A DNA stretch of 64,000 nucleotides. Origin: Rhizobium leguminosarum (GTDB lineage: Bacteria > Pseudomonadota > Alphaproteobacteria > Rhizobiales > Rhizobiaceae). This document shows, in pieces, positions 7,862 through 17,020 of this stretch; within the stretch, counting starts at the first letter, position 1; each line of letters opens with the position of its first letter. Location of the stretch: assembly GCF_004123835.1 (NCBI RefSeq), contig NZ_MZMU01000003.1, forward strand, positions 992,001-1,056,000, given 5' to 3'. Below the pieces are notes generated by a model. The model was not told the origin of the DNA, did no database searches, and saw only the letters and a list, made by a program, of their open reading frames with translations. The translations under genes were made by a program, and so were the position numbers.

Positions 7862-9993
7862 TGGAAGACGAAACAACGGCTTTGGAGGGCGGGCAGCAAT
7901 GGGATCTGGCAAAGGTCGGCGCCCGTTGGCAGCAGGAGCTCGAGCGCGCCCAGCGCTATTTCAAATCCTGGCATGACCGCTGCGTCAAGATCGAGAAGAT
8001 CTATCTCGACCAGCAGTCGGACCAGACGAATGCGGCCAAGCGAAGGTTTCCGATGCTTTGGGCGAACACCTCGGTGCTGCAGCCGGCCGTCTATGCCCGC
8101 GTGCCGCAGCCCGTCGTCGAGCGCCGTTTCAAGGACGCCCAGCCGGTGGCGCGCATGGCCTCCGAGCTCGTTGAACGCAACCTATCCTATATGGGCGATG
8201 AAGCCGATATCGATTCCATCATGCGGGCGGTGCGCGACGATTTTCTGCTCTGCGCCCGCGGCACGGTGTGGCTGCGCTACGAGGCCGATTTCGAGCCGCT
8301 CGACATGGGCGTCCAGCCTTCTGCCCCGCCGGCGAATGGGGGCTTCCCTGAGGGTCTCCCCAGCGGCTTCCCGGGCGGCTTGCCCGGCGGCATGGGCGAG
8401 GATGGCGGCGAGCCGCCCGAGGCGATCAGCGACGAGCGTGTCTGCATCGATTATGTCCACTGGTCCGATTTCCTGCATTCGCCGGCGCGGCGCTGGAAGG
8501 ATGTGACATGGGTGGCGCGGCGCGTTCCGATGACCGACGAGGAGCTGGAGAAACGGTTCGGCCCCGACGCCGTGACATCGCTTTCAGCTCAAGCTGCGGG
8601 CAGCAACAAGGGCAGCAATCAGACGGAGCGCGCCGAGAACGAAGGCAAGACCCATGTCTGGGAGATCTGGTGCAAGAGCGAAAACTATACCGTCTGGATT
8701 GCCGACGGCGCGCCGGTGGCGCTCGAAGTGTCGGAGCCGCCGCTCGATCTGACGCATTTCTGGCCGTGCCCGCGCCCGGCCTACGGCACGATGTCGACGA
8801 GCTCGCTGATCCCGGTTCCCGACTATGTCTATTATCAGCAGCAATGCGACGAGATCGATCTCCTGACGAAACGCGTCAACAAGCTGACCGATCAGTTGCG
8901 CCTGAAAGTGTTCTACCCTTCCGGCGATGGCGCGATTTCGCCGGCGATCGAGAAGGCGATGCGGCCGGAAAACGACACGGTGATGGTGCCGATCCCGGAA
9001 TGGGCGGCCTTTACCGACAAGGGCGGCTCGAAGGCCATTGTTACACTGCCGATCGACGAGGTGCAGAAGGTCATCATCGCCTGCATCCAGGCCCGCAAGC
9101 AGCTGATCGAGGACGTCTACCAGATCACCGGCATCTCCGACATCGTCCGAGGCGATACCCAGGCGTCGGAGACGGCGACGGCGCAGCGGATCAAGAGCCA
9201 GTGGGGCTCGATCCGCATCCGCGACCGCCAGTCCGAGCTTGCCCGCTTCGCCCGCGATATCATCCGCCTTGCCGGCGAAATCATCTGCGATCAGTTCCAG
9301 CCGGAAACGCTGATGCTGGTCAGCGGCATCAAGCTGCCGACCATGGCCGAGAAGCAGCAGGTCCAAATGCAGATGCAGCAGATGCAGATGGCGGCGCAAC
9401 AGGCCGCGACGCGCGCCGAGCAGATGGGGCAGCCCGCACCCCCGCCGCCGCAGATGCCGCAGCAGCTTGAGCAGATGATGCAGCAGCCGACGATCGACGA
9501 GGTTGTGCAGCTGTTGCGCAATGACAGCATTCGCGGCTTCCAGATCGACATCGAAACGGATTCGACGATCGAGCCTGACGAGGACGCCGAAAAGCAGCGC
9601 CGCATGGAATTCGTGCAGATGATCGGCGGTTTCCTGCAGCAGGCCGGCGCCATGGCGCAGCAGAACCCGATGCTGGTGCCTGTCATGGTTGAGACGCTGC
9701 TCTTTGCCGCCCGCGGCTTCAGGGCCGGCCGCCAGCTCGAAAGCACGCTGGAGCAGGTCGGCGCCCAGCTCTCCGAGGCGGCGACCGCGCCAAAACAGCC
9801 GCCGGAGCCGCCGGCCGAGCCAATGATCAAGCTGAAAACGGCTGAAGTGAAGGCCGGTGCCGAACAGCGGAAAGCCGAGCTTGGCGTCGCGCAAGCCGAG
9901 ATTGAGCATCGCGCCGTGGTGGAACAGGCGCGCAGTGAGGCGGCGGCGCAGGCCTTGCAGCAGTTCCAGGCGCAACAGCCTGCCTATCAATGA
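7861..9993 (+). CDS. phage portal protein
   Basis: 710 residues. The N-terminal region (RWQQELERAQRYFKSWHDR, then PMLWANTSVLQPAVYARVPQP) and the central GISDIVRGDTQASETATAQR segment are typical of portals of short-tailed phages. The C-terminal quarter is unusually rich in Gln/Met/Ala and predicted coiled coil (about 500-540 and 650-710). A Gly/Pro-rich insert lies at about 150-185. It forms the dodecameric DNA gateway and tail attachment site. It follows the terminase, the usual order. Confidence 0.93.
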   Translation: MEDETTALEGGQQWDLAKVGARWQQELERAQRYFKSWHDRCVKIEKIYLDQQSDQTNAAKRRFPMLWANTSVLQPAVYARVPQPVVERRFKDAQPVARMASELVERNLSYMGDEADIDSIMRAVRDDFLLCARGTVWLRYEADFEPLDMGVQPSAPPANGGFPEGLPSGFPGGLPGGMGEDGGEPPEAISDERVCIDYVHWSDFLHSPARRWKDVTWVARRVPMTDEELEKRFGPDAVTSLSAQAAGSNKGSNQTERAENEGKTHVWEIWCKSENYTVWIADGAPVALEVSEPPLDLTHFWPCPRPAYGTMSTSSLIPVPDYVYYQQQCDEIDLLTKRVNKLTDQLRLKVFYPSGDGAISPAIEKAMRPENDTVMVPIPEWAAFTDKGGSKAIVTLPIDEVQKVIIACIQARKQLIEDVYQITGISDIVRGDTQASETATAQRIKSQWGSIRIRDRQSELARFARDIIRLAGEIICDQFQPETLMLVSGIKLPTMAEKQQVQMQMQQMQMAAQQAATRAEQMGQPAPPPPQMPQQLEQMMQQPTIDEVVQLLRNDSIRGFQIDIETDSTIEPDEDAEKQRRMEFVQMIGGFLQQAGAMAQQNPMLVPVMVETLLFAARGFRAGRQLESTLEQVGAQLSEAATAPKQPPEPPAEPMIKLKTAEVKAGAEQRKAELGVAQAEIEHRAVVEQARSEAAAQALQQFQAQQPAYQ

Positions 9994-10006
9994 TTGGGGT
10001 TGAAGC

Positions 10007-10318
10007 ATGAGAGAACGCTATTGCCGCGTCTGCGGCGGCTGGCACGGGCTCGACAAATGGCCGCACAACTGCATGCCGGCGCAAAACCCGGCGCAGTCCG
10101 ATCTGCCGGCGCCGCATTTCGTCAGCGACAGCATCGATATCCAGTCGATGCATGACGGCAGGCATTACACCTCGAAAGCCAAGCTGCGCTCCGCCTACCG
10201 GGCGGCCGGCGTGGTCGAGATCGGCAACGAAAAGCCGCAGCCGATCGAGACGCCGAAAACGGATCGCAACGAGATCCGCAAAGAACTGCGGCGAGTTCAC
10301 GCCGAATACAACGCCTGA
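10007..10318 (+). CDS. small zinc-ribbon-like phage protein
   Basis: 103 residues. The N-terminus has CRVCGGWHGLDKWPHNC, a set of Cys and His residues able to bind one zinc ion. The middle (FVSDSIDIQSMHDGRHYTSK) resembles the short segment found in many phage proteins between portal and scaffold. The C-terminus is basic and helical. It lies 13 bases after the portal gene. The function is unknown, with an assembly role likely from its place. Confidence 0.7.
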   Translation: MRERYCRVCGGWHGLDKWPHNCMPAQNPAQSDLPAPHFVSDSIDIQSMHDGRHYTSKAKLRSAYRAAGVVEIGNEKPQPIETPKTDRNEIRKELRRVHAEYNA

Positions 10319-10350
10319 ACGGGCATCAATCCCCGAAAAAGGAATACCCT

Positions 10351-11430
10351 ATGGAAGACCTAAACGAGGCCGGCAACGGCAGCGAAGATTTTGGCGCGTT
10401 CGACGACAAGCCCCTGAATGACAGGCCGGTCAGCATCCGCGACAGCCTGAAGGCGGCGATCGACACCGTCGAAGGCAATGGACCGGGCGATATCGCCGGC
10501 CAGCCGCGCGACGGGGAAAACGGCCGCTTCCTGGCCAAGGGGCAGGAGCAAGCCGCCGCGACAAGGGCAGGGCAGGTGCCTGCGGCAAATGCCGCTCAGC
10601 AGACGCCCCAAGCACAGGCCCAGATGCAGCCCCGTGAGCAGCCCGCAACCATCGGCAGCCGGGTTCCGCCCGGCTGGTCGGCAGAAGCCAAGGCGCAATT
10701 CGCGACCCTTCCCGGGGAAGTGCAAGCGGCCATCACCAAGCGGGAGCAGGAGGTCGATAACGGCTTCCGCGTCCTGCAGGATTACAAGGGGCTCGAGGAA
10801 TTCACGCCGCTCATCCGCCAGGCCGGCATGACCCATGCCGACGTCATGCGCCGGGCGATCGACTGGGAAAAGGCGCTCATCCACGATCCCGTCAACACCG
10901 TCGTTCACGTCGCCAGGATGGCCGGGGTCAATCTTCACGCCCTGGTCAATGGCCAGATGGAACAGGTCCTGCAGCGCAACGCGCAGCAGGCCGGACCACA
11001 GCAAGGAGGACCGCAGCCGCGACACGTCAATGTCGAGGCGACGGTCGAACATGTTTTGCGGAAAAGGGACACCGAAACTCAAGTCGATGCCTTCCTTTCC
11101 GACCCGGCAAACGCGCACGCCGATGACGTGCTTGATGACATGATCGCCCTTATCAACGCAGGGCGGGCATCGTCGCTTCAGGACGCCTACGACGCCGCAT
11201 GCTGGATGCGCCCGGACATTCGCCGGCAGTTGATCAGCCAGACTGCACAGGCGCCCGTCCACCAACAGCAAGCCCAGAGGGCAGCAGCGGCAGATCAAGC
11301 CCGCCGCGCCTCGCGATCCATCTCTGGATCTTCCGCGCCGGGCCCGACCCGCGATGCGGCAAGAGGCCAGCCCACCTCAATCCGAGACTCGCTGCGCGAC
11401 GCCATGCGTTTTTCGCGCGGTCAAGTCTGA
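10351..11430 (+). CDS. probable scaffolding protein
   Basis: 359 residues, hydrophilic and rich in Gln, Ala and Asp, with no cysteine-rich or membrane region. The middle has VPPGWSAEAKAQFATLPGEV, a motif seen in proteins encoded directly before podovirus coat genes. A DAFLSDPANAHADDVLDDM helix follows. The N-terminal NDRPVSIRDSLKAAI and C-terminal TSIRDSLRDAM repeat the same short SIRDSL motif, so the two ends are internally related. Position between portal and coat supports scaffolding. Motif assignment alone would not be decisive. Confidence 0.75.
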   Translation: MEDLNEAGNGSEDFGAFDDKPLNDRPVSIRDSLKAAIDTVEGNGPGDIAGQPRDGENGRFLAKGQEQAAATRAGQVPAANAAQQTPQAQAQMQPREQPATIGSRVPPGWSAEAKAQFATLPGEVQAAITKREQEVDNGFRVLQDYKGLEEFTPLIRQAGMTHADVMRRAIDWEKALIHDPVNTVVHVARMAGVNLHALVNGQMEQVLQRNAQQAGPQQGGPQPRHVNVEATVEHVLRKRDTETQVDAFLSDPANAHADDVLDDMIALINAGRASSLQDAYDAACWMRPDIRRQLISQTAQAPVHQQQAQRAAAADQARRASRSISGSSAPGPTRDAARGQPTSIRDSLRDAMRFSRGQV

Positions 11431-11445
11431 TCAAAGGAATGATCA

Positions 11446-12420
11446 ATGCCCATCTCGCCCAACCTTTCTGAAATCGTGACCACGACGCTGCGCAATCGCA
11501 GCGGCACGGTCGCCGACGACGTGACGAAGAACAACGGTCTTCTCACCCGTCTGAACAGCCGCGGCCGCAAGAAGCCCATCTCCGGCGGCCGCACCATCGT
11601 CCAGGAACTGCAGTATCAGGAAAACAGCACCTTCAAGCGCTATTCCGGCTACGATATCCTCAATGTCCAGCCCTCCGACGTCATCACCGCTGCCGAATAC
11701 GACCTCAAGCAGGCCGCGGTTGCCGTCTCGATGTCCGGCCTCGAACAGCTGCAGAACTCCGGCGAGGATGCGATCCTCGATCTGCTCGAGCAGCGCATCG
11801 AGAACGCCGAAACGACGCTGAAGAACAACATCGCGCTCGACTGCTATTCCGATGGCACGGCCGATGGCGGGCGTCAGATCGGCGGGTTGCAGCTGCTGAT
11901 CTCGACCTCTCCGACATCGGGCACCGTCGGCGGCATCTCGCGCGCCACCTGGGGTTTCTGGCGCAACCAGAAATTCTCGGCCTCGGCCGATGGTGGTGCC
12001 GCCGCCTCGAATGCCAACATCCAGAGCTACATGAACCGGCTCTACATGTCCTGCGTTCGCGGCTCCGACGCGCCGGATCTGGTCGTCGCCGACAACAACT
12101 TCTTCCGCCTCTATTGGGAATCGCTGCAGGCAATCCAGCGCATCACCTCCGCGGACAAGGGCATGGCCGGCTTCCAGTCGCTGCAATACATGGGTGCCGA
12201 CGTGATCTTCGACGGCGGCTTCGGCGGCGGCGCGCCGCTCAACCAGATGTTCTTCCTGAACACCAAGTACCTGTTCTATCGCCCGCACCGCGACCGCGAC
12301 ATGGCTCCAATCGGCGACGAGCGCATGAACACCAACCAGGATGCCTTCGTCCAGCTCATGGGCTTTGCCGGCAACCTCACCATGAACAACGCCTTCCTGC
12401 AGGGCGTGCTGTTCGCCTGA
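11446..12420 (+). CDS. major capsid (coat) protein
   Basis: 324 residues. The sequence has coat-like parts: an N-terminal arm (ISPNLSEIVTTTLRNRSG), an E-loop-like segment (GGRTIVQELQYQENSTFKRY), a spine helix (DLLEQRIENAETTLKNNI) and the C-terminal FQSLQYMGADVIFDGGFG region. It lies directly after the scaffold candidate, with a good ribosome-binding site. Length and layout fit coat proteins of short-tailed phages of alphaproteobacteria. Confidence 0.9.
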   Translation: MPISPNLSEIVTTTLRNRSGTVADDVTKNNGLLTRLNSRGRKKPISGGRTIVQELQYQENSTFKRYSGYDILNVQPSDVITAAEYDLKQAAVAVSMSGLEQLQNSGEDAILDLLEQRIENAETTLKNNIALDCYSDGTADGGRQIGGLQLLISTSPTSGTVGGISRATWGFWRNQKFSASADGGAAASNANIQSYMNRLYMSCVRGSDAPDLVVADNNFFRLYWESLQAIQRITSADKGMAGFQSLQYMGADVIFDGGFGGGAPLNQMFFLNTKYLFYRPHRDRDMAPIGDERMNTNQDAFVQLMGFAGNLTMNNAFLQGVLFA

Positions 12421-12442
12421 TCGAACGAAAGGATCAACTCCA

Positions 12443-13228
12443 ATGACCATCGCAATTTCTCAGACCGATCGTCTTGGCGCGAACCCGTTCGTCGTCGAAG
12501 GCCCGATCGTTGCCGGCTCCGGTGTTCCAGGCCCGAACTTCTCCCTCGGCGCTGTCGCCGGCGGGGACCGCGAATCCGAATGGGTCTACTGCCAGCTGGT
12601 GCTGGCCTCGCAGACGACCCTTCAGCCCGGCCAGTGGTTCCAGTGGACCAGGGATTATGTCGCTTCGCTGCTGACCACGGCGGCTGCCGTCGTCGGCCAG
12701 CGCTGCGGCGTCTTCTCTGGTGCTGCCCAGCCCCCGACACTGGCCGGCGGTCCGGTCGGTGCCATCACACTTGCACCTGGTACCTATTACGTCTGGCTGC
12801 AGCGCAATGGCCAGGCGCCGGCATTGGTCGCAACCGCAACGGCGGCCCTCGTCGTTGCCGAAACCACCACCACGGCAGGCCAGGCGAGCGCCCCGGCATC
12901 GGCCACGGCAACCACCAAGGCCATCGCCAACGTCAACTTCGCGGCGGCCAACCAGACGTTCACGGCCACCACGGTCAACGGCTCCAACCTGCTGACAAGC
13001 CTTTCCGGGCTGAATGCCGGTTCCGGCCCGTTCATCGGCGCGGCCGTCTCCGGCACCGGTATATCAGGCGGAACCATCATCTCGGGCATCACCTACAGCC
13101 CGAGCGGCGTCGTCCAGAGCATCACGCTCTCGGCCAACGCCACCGCCAACGGCACGGGCATTACCATCACCGCAACGGGCGTGCTCGAGGCAACGCTGAT
13201 GCGTCCGTTCCTGTCGAAGGTGAACTAA
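12443..13228 (+). CDS. phage virion-associated protein, possible decoration protein
   Basis: 261 residues. The first 110 residues look beta-rich (GTYYVWLQRNGQAPALVA), and the rest is strikingly rich in Thr, Ala, Ser and Gly (TATTKAIANVNFAAANQT, then repeated GTGISGGTIISG-like stretches). Such low-complexity beta repeats occur in capsid decoration or fibre proteins. It sits between coat and adaptor genes. The role is inferred from place only. Confidence 0.65.
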   Translation: MTIAISQTDRLGANPFVVEGPIVAGSGVPGPNFSLGAVAGGDRESEWVYCQLVLASQTTLQPGQWFQWTRDYVASLLTTAAAVVGQRCGVFSGAAQPPTLAGGPVGAITLAPGTYYVWLQRNGQAPALVATATAALVVAETTTTAGQASAPASATATTKAIANVNFAAANQTFTATTVNGSNLLTSLSGLNAGSGPFIGAAVSGTGISGGTIISGITYSPSGVVQSITLSANATANGTGITITATGVLEATLMRPFLSKVN

Positions 13229-13296
13229 ACCGTCAACCAACGGGCGCTGCGGCGCCCGTTCCTCATTCCCCCGCCATCAACAGCGAGACACGCACC

Positions 13297-13866
13297 ATGC
13301 CCGACAGCAACACCGGAATTTATGCCTCCTTCAGCCTCGAACCGGTCGAGCAGACCTTTCTGACGGAGAAGGAAGGCCGGCCGATCTTTGCCGACAAGGA
13401 ATTCGTCCGCATCTTCATCTCGGGCGACAAACACACCGAAGTCTATCGCGAGGTGACGGAGAACGACAAACAGCGCTTTTCCGATGCCTATAAGCGTTTC
13501 AGGGAAGGCGCTGCCGCCCGCGAGCAGCTGACCGGCACGCCGCTGGCGCAATGGCCCTATCTGAAGCCCAGCCAGATCAAGGAGCTGGAGGCGGTCAACA
13601 TCTATACCGTCGAGCAGCTCGCAGCACTTTCCGATACCGTCAAGCAGAAGATCGGCATGGGGGCGAACGAGCTCGTCGCCGCCGCCCGCGCCTATCTGGC
13701 CACCGCTGAAAACTCGAGTGCCGCCTCGGCCTTTGCCGCCGAAAACGAGCGGCTGAAGGACGAGGTGACGCGGCTGCAGGAGCAGATGAAGGAGATGGCC
13801 TCGCGCTTCGAGGCGCTGGAAAGCGAACGCCAGGGCGGCAAGGGCCGCAGCCGGCAAGCGGCCTGA
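13297..13866 (+). CDS. phage protein with C-terminal coiled coil
   Basis: 189 residues from MPDSNTGIYASFSLEPVEQT. The frame is open much further upstream, but that part is the shadow of the preceding gene. The N-terminal 80 residues are mixed alpha/beta. Residues about 95-130 (LKPSQIKELEAVNIYTVEQL) form a helix-hairpin-like unit, and residues about 145-185 form a heptad coiled coil (NERLKDEVTRLQEQMKEMAS). Small proteins of this sort follow the coat gene in related phages. The exact role is unknown. Confidence 0.7.
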   Translation: MPDSNTGIYASFSLEPVEQTFLTEKEGRPIFADKEFVRIFISGDKHTEVYREVTENDKQRFSDAYKRFREGAAAREQLTGTPLAQWPYLKPSQIKELEAVNIYTVEQLAALSDTVKQKIGMGANELVAAARAYLATAENSSAASAFAAENERLKDEVTRLQEQMKEMASRFEALESERQGGKGRSRQAA

Positions 13867-13885
13867 CGAAGCCTTAAAACAAGCC

Positions 13886-14002
13886 GCCCCCCTCATCCGC
13901 CTGCCGGCACCTTCTCCCCGCTGGGGAGAAGAGGCTCGCGGCGACGTCTCGACTCCCTCTTCTCCCCTCGGGGAGAAGGTGCCCGTAGGGCGGATGAGGG
14001 GG
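13886..14002. repeat. rhizobial inverted-repeat element inside the prophage
   Basis: The left arm 13886-13929 (core CCTCATCCGCCTGCCGGCACC then TTCTCCCCG) and the right arm 13960-14002 (core CGGGGAGAAGGTGCCCG then GGCGGATGAGGGGG) are near-exact reverse complements. This is a common chromosomal intergenic repeat type in rhizobia. It fills the gap 13867-14079 between two phage structural genes and may act as a transcript end or processing site. Confidence 0.85.
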
Positions 14003-14079
14003 CCACGCGGCACAACCCTCAAGTAAATTCGCCTACCTCGCCACGCCCACAGCAACTGCTCTGAATCGGAGATCCGCGC

Positions 14080-14787
14080 ATGTCGCTCTTGACCATCATT
14101 CAGAATGTCTGCGCGGAAATCGACCTCGATCCGCCGACGGCCGTCATGTCTTCGGCGGATCCGCAGATCATGCAGCTGCGCATCCTCTCCACCCGCGCCG
14201 GCCGCGATCTGATGCGCGAGCATGACTGGTCGGCGCTGATGGTGCAGCGGCAATTCACAACGACGGGCGCCAACCCGGAGCCGGCCGAGCCGCCCGCCGA
14301 CTGGGACCGCTTCGCCGCCAATTCGAAGATCTGGAATGCCTCGCGTCTCTGGCAGCTCAACGGCCCGGTGGAGCCGCAGACCTGGCAGCGCAACAGGATC
14401 ATCAATTCCAACCCGGTGCCGCAGATCTGGCGCATGGCCGGCGGCAAGCTCGACATCCATCCGAACGCTGCCGGCGAGACGATGGCTTACGACTATATTT
14501 CCGGCTTCTGGGTGGCGCTGAATGGCGAGGCGACCTATGCCGCCAATTGGGCTGGCGACACCGATACCGCCCGTTTTCCCGAAGATCTTCTCGAACTTTC
14601 GCTGATCTGGCGCTGGAAGCGGGCCAAGGGCCTCGACTATGGCGAGGAGATCGCCAGTTTCGAGCGATCCAAGGAAGCCGCGATCGGCGCCGATCGGGCG
14701 GCAAGCCCCGTCGACCTCTCCCTGCCGGCGAGGGGTCAGACGCCCGAGAACTATTGGCCCGGCACCATCACGGTGTCCAACCCATGA
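14080..14787 (+). CDS. head-tail adaptor-like phage protein
   Basis: 235 residues. The N-terminus (LTIIQNVCAEIDLDPPTAVM, MREHDWSALM) and the middle (PQIWRMAGGKLDIHPNAAG, AYDYISGFWV) are typical of the short-tail phage adaptor/tubular protein A group (P22 gp4- or T7 gp11-like roles). These join portal and tail hub. It overlaps the next gene by four bases (ATGA). The assignment combines place and pattern. Confidence 0.75.
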   Translation: MSLLTIIQNVCAEIDLDPPTAVMSSADPQIMQLRILSTRAGRDLMREHDWSALMVQRQFTTTGANPEPAEPPADWDRFAANSKIWNASRLWQLNGPVEPQTWQRNRIINSNPVPQIWRMAGGKLDIHPNAAGETMAYDYISGFWVALNGEATYAANWAGDTDTARFPEDLLELSLIWRWKRAKGLDYGEEIASFERSKEAAIGADRAASPVDLSLPARGQTPENYWPGTITVSNP

Positions 14788-16607
14788 CCCGCAGACCTGT
14801 CCCTCAAAACGGGCGCACCGGCCGCGTTTCGCCAGGCAAAGACTGGATCGCGCCGATCGGCGGCTGGCGAACCGATGTCGAGATGGCGGATATGCCTGCC
14901 GATGCGGCGTTTCAGCTCGACAACTTCTTTCCCGAGGCCAACCGAGTGCGCGCCCGCTACGGCTTCCTGGCCTTCGCCACCGGCCTTGGCGCCGACGTGC
15001 AGACGGTCATTCCCTATTCCGGCGTCGGCAACAGGCTGTTTGCCGCCGCCGGAGACAAGATCTTCGACGTCACGGCGGGCGGCGTCGTCGGTGCGCCCGT
15101 CGTCTCCGGCATGGCAAGCGCCCATTGGTCGGTGCAGCAATATACCAACCCCGCCGGCCAGGAGTTTCTGCGCCTCGTCAACGGCCTCGACACGCCGCTG
15201 CTCTTCAACGGCACCGCCTGGACGAATAATTTTCTGGTCGGCACGGCAACGCTCGCCACCCAGAACGTCGCCGTCCGGAACGTGCCCTATACGCTGAGCT
15301 TCTTCGGCACCGGCTCCGTCACCCTTTCCGGCGCTTTCACCGGCACGCTGAACGGCACGGGCGTCGCCAACCGGGTGTCGCTGACCTTCACGCCGGCGGC
15401 CGGCACGCTTGTCGTCACCGTCTCGGGAACGGTCACCAATGCGCAGCTTGAGACGGGCGCGGTCGCGACACCTTACGTTCCCTCGACGATGATCACGGGG
15501 ATTCCTGATGCCTCGCTGCTGATTGCCGTCACCGCCTATCGCTCGCGCCTGTGGTTCATCGAGAAGAATTCGACCAATGTCTGGTATCTCGCCACCGATG
15601 CCGTCAGCGGCACGGCGACGGTGCTGCCGGTCGGCGGCAATATGAAATATGGCGGCACGCTGATTGCGATCAACGTCTGGACCATCCCCGTTTCGACGGG
15701 CCTGCAGCAGTGCCTGGTGCTGATCTCCTCGGAAGGCGAGGTGATCGTTTTCCAGGGCTCCGATCCCTCGAGTGCTTCCAATTGGGGCCTGATCGGCACC
15801 TTCAAGCTCGGCCGGCCGCTCGGCACCGATCGATGCCTGCTCTCCGTCGGCGCCGATCTGGCGATCATGACGACGGATGGCATCGTGCCGATCACCAAGG
15901 CCGTGCAGCTCGATCGCGGTGCCACCAGCCTCGGGGCGATTACCGCCAAGATCGGCCCGACCTGGCGCGAGACCGTTGCGGCGACCGGTACGACCTCTGA
16001 GGAGTGGCAGCTTTCGAGTTTTCCGGCGCGGCAGATGGCGATCGTCAACCTGCCGTCCTCCTTCGGCCCCTATCAATATGTGATGAACACCGAAACCGGG
16101 GCCTGGTGCCGCTTCGTCGGCATGCCCGCCTCCTGCTGGGCGACATGGCAGGACCGGCTGTTCTTCGGCGCGGGCGACGGCACGGTTTATGAGGCCGAGG
16201 TCGGCGCCAACGACAATGGCGTGGCGATCGATGCGCTGATGGTCGGCGCCTGGAGCCGCTATGGCGATGGGCTCTCGACCAAGCTCTCGAAGCTGATCGG
16301 GGTGACGGCGCAGATCGGGGTGTCGACGCTGATGTATGCCGGGATCTCGGTCGACTACCAGACCAAGATTCCCAACGCGCTTCTGTCGTCGATCGAGAAC
16401 AATACGGCGGCGAAGTGGGGAACGGCGGTCTGGGGTGTCTCGAAATTCCCGGGCATTTCGCTTGTCCGCAAATTCGCCTCCGCCGGCGGCGCCGGTTCGG
16501 CCTTGGCGCCGACAATCCGCGCGCTGATCTCGGGCTCGTCCGGCTCCGTCTCGGAAGCGGCCGTGGTCGGCGGTTCGGTGCTTTACGAAAAGGGCGCGCC
16601 GATTTGA
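14784..16607 (+). CDS. tail hub/tubular protein B-like phage protein
   Basis: 607 residues from MTRRPVPQNGRTGRVSPGKD, starting within the stop of the adaptor gene. It is beta-rich throughout, with blocks such as FFPEANRVRARYGFLAFATG and YRSRLWFIEKNSTNVWYLA. The N-terminal pattern (VPQNGRTGRVSPGKDWIAP) is found in hub or nozzle proteins of podovirus-like prophages. The first 240 bases of the longer open frame are a shadow and were excluded. Confidence 0.8.
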   Translation: MTRRPVPQNGRTGRVSPGKDWIAPIGGWRTDVEMADMPADAAFQLDNFFPEANRVRARYGFLAFATGLGADVQTVIPYSGVGNRLFAAAGDKIFDVTAGGVVGAPVVSGMASAHWSVQQYTNPAGQEFLRLVNGLDTPLLFNGTAWTNNFLVGTATLATQNVAVRNVPYTLSFFGTGSVTLSGAFTGTLNGTGVANRVSLTFTPAAGTLVVTVSGTVTNAQLETGAVATPYVPSTMITGIPDASLLIAVTAYRSRLWFIEKNSTNVWYLATDAVSGTATVLPVGGNMKYGGTLIAINVWTIPVSTGLQQCLVLISSEGEVIVFQGSDPSSASNWGLIGTFKLGRPLGTDRCLLSVGADLAIMTTDGIVPITKAVQLDRGATSLGAITAKIGPTWRETVAATGTTSEEWQLSSFPARQMAIVNLPSSFGPYQYVMNTETGAWCRFVGMPASCWATWQDRLFFGAGDGTVYEAEVGANDNGVAIDALMVGAWSRYGDGLSTKLSKLIGVTAQIGVSTLMYAGISVDYQTKIPNALLSSIENNTAAKWGTAVWGVSKFPGISLVRKFASAGGAGSALAPTIRALISGSSGSVSEAAVVGGSVLYEKGAPI

Positions 16608-17020
16608 TCGTCTCCGAACCGCGCGAGGAGATCGCGACCTGGGTCGGGGCCAGGATCGGCGCGAGCTTCCATCCGCCTTACACCACGCTTGCCCAGATCG
16701 ACCGCGGCCGGATCATCGCCGGCTTCGTCTTCAACGTCTGGACCGAGCATGACGTCGAGGTTTCGCTTGCCGCCGACCGGCTGACGCTGACGCTGATGCG
16801 ATCGGTCTTCCGCTATGTCGTGCATCAGCTCGGCTGCCGCCGCGCAACCGCAAGGACCCGCGCCGACAATGCCGAATCCCAGAAGGTTCTGGCACGACTG
16901 GGCGCCCGCCTGGAAGGCCGCCAGCAAGCCTATTTCGGCGACTGCGACGCGCTGCTTTACGCAATCATGAAAGAGGATTTTCCCTATGGTCTCCACGCCG
17001 AAGGCCCCGAAGGCGCCTGA
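16604..17020 (+). CDS. GNAT-like protein in the tail module
   Basis: 138 residues from a TTG that overlaps the hub stop (TTGA). The segments RIIAGFVFNVWTEHDVEVSL, LMRSVFRYVVHQLGCRRATA and DNAESQKVLARLGARLEGRQ follow the Gcn5-related N-acetyltransferase fold: the beta strands, the helix and the late N-x-x-S-x-x-x-L-x-x-L-G segment. GNAT-like genes are found in several phage tail clusters. The donor-binding R/Q-x-x-G-x-G/A loop is weak, so activity is uncertain. The non-ATG start is set by overlap. Confidence 0.72.
   Translation: MIVSEPREEIATWVGARIGASFHPPYTTLAQIDRGRIIAGFVFNVWTEHDVEVSLAADRLTLTLMRSVFRYVVHQLGCRRATARTRADNAESQKVLARLGARLEGRQQAYFGDCDALLYAIMKEDFPYGLHAEGPEGA

Noticed and set aside
6287..7912. 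541-codon open frame on the minus strand opposite the terminase gene
   Set aside because: It mirrors the high-GC third-position pattern of the plus-strand terminase gene, which has clear motifs. No family motif or start signal is seen in the antisense product.
9360..9500. Short CAG/ATG-rich tandem-like stretch in the portal gene
   Set aside because: It is a Gln/Met-rich coiled-coil coding segment, not a DNA repeat array or CRISPR.
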